Of a stretch of 41,671 nucleotides of DNA, positions 40,025 through 41,671 are shown in pieces. Source of the stretch: Azophilus sp964348115 (lineage in GTDB: Bacteria > Pseudomonadota > Gammaproteobacteria > Pseudomonadales > Azotimanducaceae); NCBI GenBank assembly GCA_964348115.1, contig CAYGBY010000008.1, positions 1 to 41,671 on the forward strand, in the 5' to 3' direction. The notes beneath the pieces were generated by a model, which was not told the origin of the DNA, did not search any database, and saw only the letters and a program-made list of their open reading frames with translations. Position numbers and translations under genes: made by a program. The stretch's first letter is position 1; every line of letters begins with the position of its first letter.

Positions 40025-41152
40025 TTATCGGGCGGTTCCGGACGGCCCGCTGGCATCCAGCGCCTGGCAGTCTGTCGTCAGCCAGCCCAACTGCACGGTG
40101 TCTCCGGGCAGCACGGCGCCATGTCCGACGATGTTGGGAATCTTGACGATGAACTGCGGGTTGCCCAACAGTTCGGCGTGAATGCGCAGGTGGTCCCCCA
40201 GAAAAATGAGGTCCCGCACCTTGGCGGCGAAGACGTTGGCGGTGCGCCCGGGCGCGGGGTTCAATTCCACCCGCTCCGGGCGGATGGTCAGGCCGACTGC
40301 TCCGCCCGCCCGCTGCACGTTGACCGGAAAGGCCTCCACCATGCCCCGTTCGCCCGCGCCATCCACTTGCACATGGCAGACGCGAGGATTCCAGTCCACA
40401 ACTTGGCCGAGGAATTGGTTGTTCTCGCCGATGAAGTTGGCCACGAAGAGGCTCTGCGGCTCCTCGTACAGCACTTCCGGCGTGGCGATCTGCTGGATCT
40501 TGCCTTCGCTCATCACCGCCACCCGGTCAGAGAGCGCCATAGCCTCGCCTTGGTCATGGGTGACGTAGATCATGGTCACTTCCAAGCGTTGCTGCAGACG
40601 GCGGATCTCGTATTGCATGTCCTCCCGCAGACGCCGATCCAGGGCGCCGAGGGGTTCGTCCATCAACACCAGATCCGGCTCAAACACCAGCGCCCGGGCG
40701 ATGGCCGCCCGCTGCTGCTGCCCGCCAGACAGTTGTGCCGGCCGCCGGTCGGCGAACTTGGTCATTTGCACCATGTCCAGCGCCCGCTTCACCCCGGCGG
40801 CGATGTCCGCGGCCGGCGTGCGCCGGGCCTGCAGAGGAAAGGCCAGGTTCTCCGCGATGGTCAGGTGGGGAAATAGCGCATATTGCTGGAACACCACGCC
40901 GATGTTGCGTTTATGGGGCTTCAGCCGGCCAATGGGCGCCCCTTTGAGGAAAATCTCACCGACGGTGGGGGCTTCGAAGCCCGCCAGCATCTTCAGGCAG
41001 GTGGTCTTGCCGCATCCAGAAGGTCCCAGCAGGGTGACAAACTCCCCCCGGGCCACGCTGAGCGTAAAGCCCTGCACGGAAAGTGTTTTGCCGTCGTAGC
41101 TTTTGCCAACCTCGGAAAACTGGACGAATGCGTCGTCGCCCTTGTCGGTCAT
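40025..41152 (-). CDS. ABC transporter ATPase, PotA/PotG type
   Basis: Energises the importer. Walker A GPSGCGKTT, the signature LSGGQQQRAAIARAL, Walker B LVLMDEPLGALD and the switch histidine VTHDQGEAMALS are all intact. The C-terminal ~130 residues form a TOBE-like regulatory domain (LTIRPERVELNP, DLIFLGDHLRIHAEL). ATG 41152 gives 375 residues. It is the first gene of the minus-strand transporter set. Upstream to about 41440 I see nothing but GC-rich sequence and a weak TATATAG (41253-41259). Confidence 0.94.
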   Translation of the reverse strand: MTDKGDDAFVQFSEVGKSYDGKTLSVQGFTLSVARGEFVTLLGPSGCGKTTCLKMLAGFEAPTVGEIFLKGAPIGRLKPHKRNIGVVFQQYALFPHLTIAENLAFPLQARRTPAADIAAGVKRALDMVQMTKFADRRPAQLSGGQQQRAAIARALVFEPDLVLMDEPLGALDRRLREDMQYEIRRLQQRLEVTMIYVTHDQGEAMALSDRVAVMSEGKIQQIATPEVLYEEPQSLFVANFIGENNQFLGQVVDWNPRVCHVQVDGAGERGMVEAFPVNVQRAGGAVGLTIRPERVELNPAPGRTANVFAAKVRDLIFLGDHLRIHAELLGNPQFIVKIPNIVGHGAVLPGDTVQLGWLTTDCQALDASGPSGTAR

Positions 41153-41464
41153 TTGGGGATGGCGCTTCTTTTGCTGGTGCGCGGATAGTAGCAGAGCCCG
41201 GCGCCGCTTGGGGCGTCAAATGGCGGCTGTTTGACCAAGGGCAGGGCGATCCTATATAGTTGCATAGGTCGGAGAGCGTCGGGCGGCTTGGGGCGATTCG
41301 ACAGACAATCCGGAGGTCGGAACGTGCGTCGAAGGCATCGCGGAACCGTCCCTGGATGCCGATGCGGGGGCGGCCGGGCGGTTTTGGAGGCGCATTTCCA
41401 CGCGGGTCGTTCGTCCAGGCGGACGGGCGCCCCCGACGCCGGCGAACGCCCGGGCGGCCACGTG

Positions 41465-41671
41465 CAGCGGCGGTGCGCGGGAGTGATTGATGCCGCCGGT
41501 CTCGCGCGGGGCGAGATGGGTGAGGATTCTCTCGATGACCTCGGGCGTCCGGTACACGCGATAACGCGCAACGTGTCGCCACACACCACAGTGTTCGATG
41601 TCGATGTGGAAAACGCGCTTGAGCCGCTTGTAGGAATGTCGGCACATAGTACACAATTGCACACCGAATAC
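41465..41671 (-). pseudogene. C-terminal remnant of an IS91-family transposase, frameshifted
   Basis: Read from the right edge on the minus strand, one frame gives KRLKRVFHIDIEHC, which matches the C-terminal zinc-binding region of IS91-type transposases. A second frame continues CGDTLRVIAC, and the first frame resumes TPEVIERILTHL followed by a proline-rich RAPP end. Intact members read all these in one frame, so at least two frameshifts are present. Most of the gene lies outside the window. It is a dead insertion-sequence relic. Confidence 0.65.

Noticed and set aside
1..41671. Many long ORFs on the strand opposite real genes (for example 13872-15197 minus, 30829-32025 minus, 16293-17462 minus)
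   Set aside because: They mirror well-recognised genes and arise from high GC content; their translations show no family features.

Overview
This window is a stretch of a GC-rich (by eye; not computed) Gram-negative chromosome around the replication origin. The gene order mnmG-mnmE-yidC-yidD-rnpA-rpmH (minus strand), an AT-rich gap with DnaA boxes, then dnaA-dnaN-recF-gyrB (plus strand) is the classic gammaproteobacterial origin layout. A lipid A acyltransferase, Trk potassium uptake, an O-antigen ligase-like protein and haem A/haem O synthesis genes agree with an aerobic, LPS-bearing gammaproteobacterium. I cannot name the genus. Phytanoyl-CoA dioxygenase (PhyH) genes and decaying mobile DNA suggest an environmental or host-associated lineage, which is inference only.

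Layout. 1-6.3 kb: mnmG (running off the left edge and carrying an in-frame 45-bp minisatellite at its 3' end), mnmE, yidC, yidD, rnpA and rpmH, with an unusual rnpA/rpmH overlap. 6.3-6.99 kb: candidate oriC. 7-13 kb: dnaA (with an unusual DNA-binding motif), dnaN, recF, gyrB. 13.1-16 kb: a broken PhyH gene, a 144-bp inverted-repeat element, and a large DUF5916-type outer-membrane-like protein. 16.3-22.4 kb: tag, an LpxL/HtrB-like acyltransferase, then trkH, trkA, fmt, def on the minus strand (rsmB missing from its usual slot). 22.8-26 kb: dprA, purE, tsaC, aroE. 26-30 kb: a small membrane protein, ctaA, ctaB, sco and a PhyH dioxygenase, tightly packed. 30-33.7 kb: an O-antigen-ligase-like protein with extra C-terminal domains, convergent with a family 2 glycosyltransferase. 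33.8-35.2 kb: a YfcG-like GST and three tRNAs (Leu-UAG, Leu-UAA, Cys-GCA). 35.5-41.2 kb: a polyamine-type ABC transporter (ATPase, binding protein, two permeases) followed by an SDR oxidoreductase. Right edge: a frameshifted C-terminal remnant of an IS91-family transposase.

The main unexplained structure is a family of seven short non-coding elements, six about 180-260 bp and one truncated, scattered through the window. They have terminal inverted repeats starting GGAACCTCTGAACAAGTC. Four of them are flanked by 4-bp repeats (CTAG, CTAG, TTAA, TTGA). Ends and target type match the IS5 group of insertion sequences, so I read them as MITEs (non-autonomous elements) moved by an IS5-like transposase not present here. 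They lie against gene ends: flanking target repeats contain the stop codons of three genes, one copy overlaps the start of yidD, one lies just before tsaC, and one splits the transporter operon. No CRISPR array, recognisable defence cluster, prophage or biosynthetic cluster was seen.
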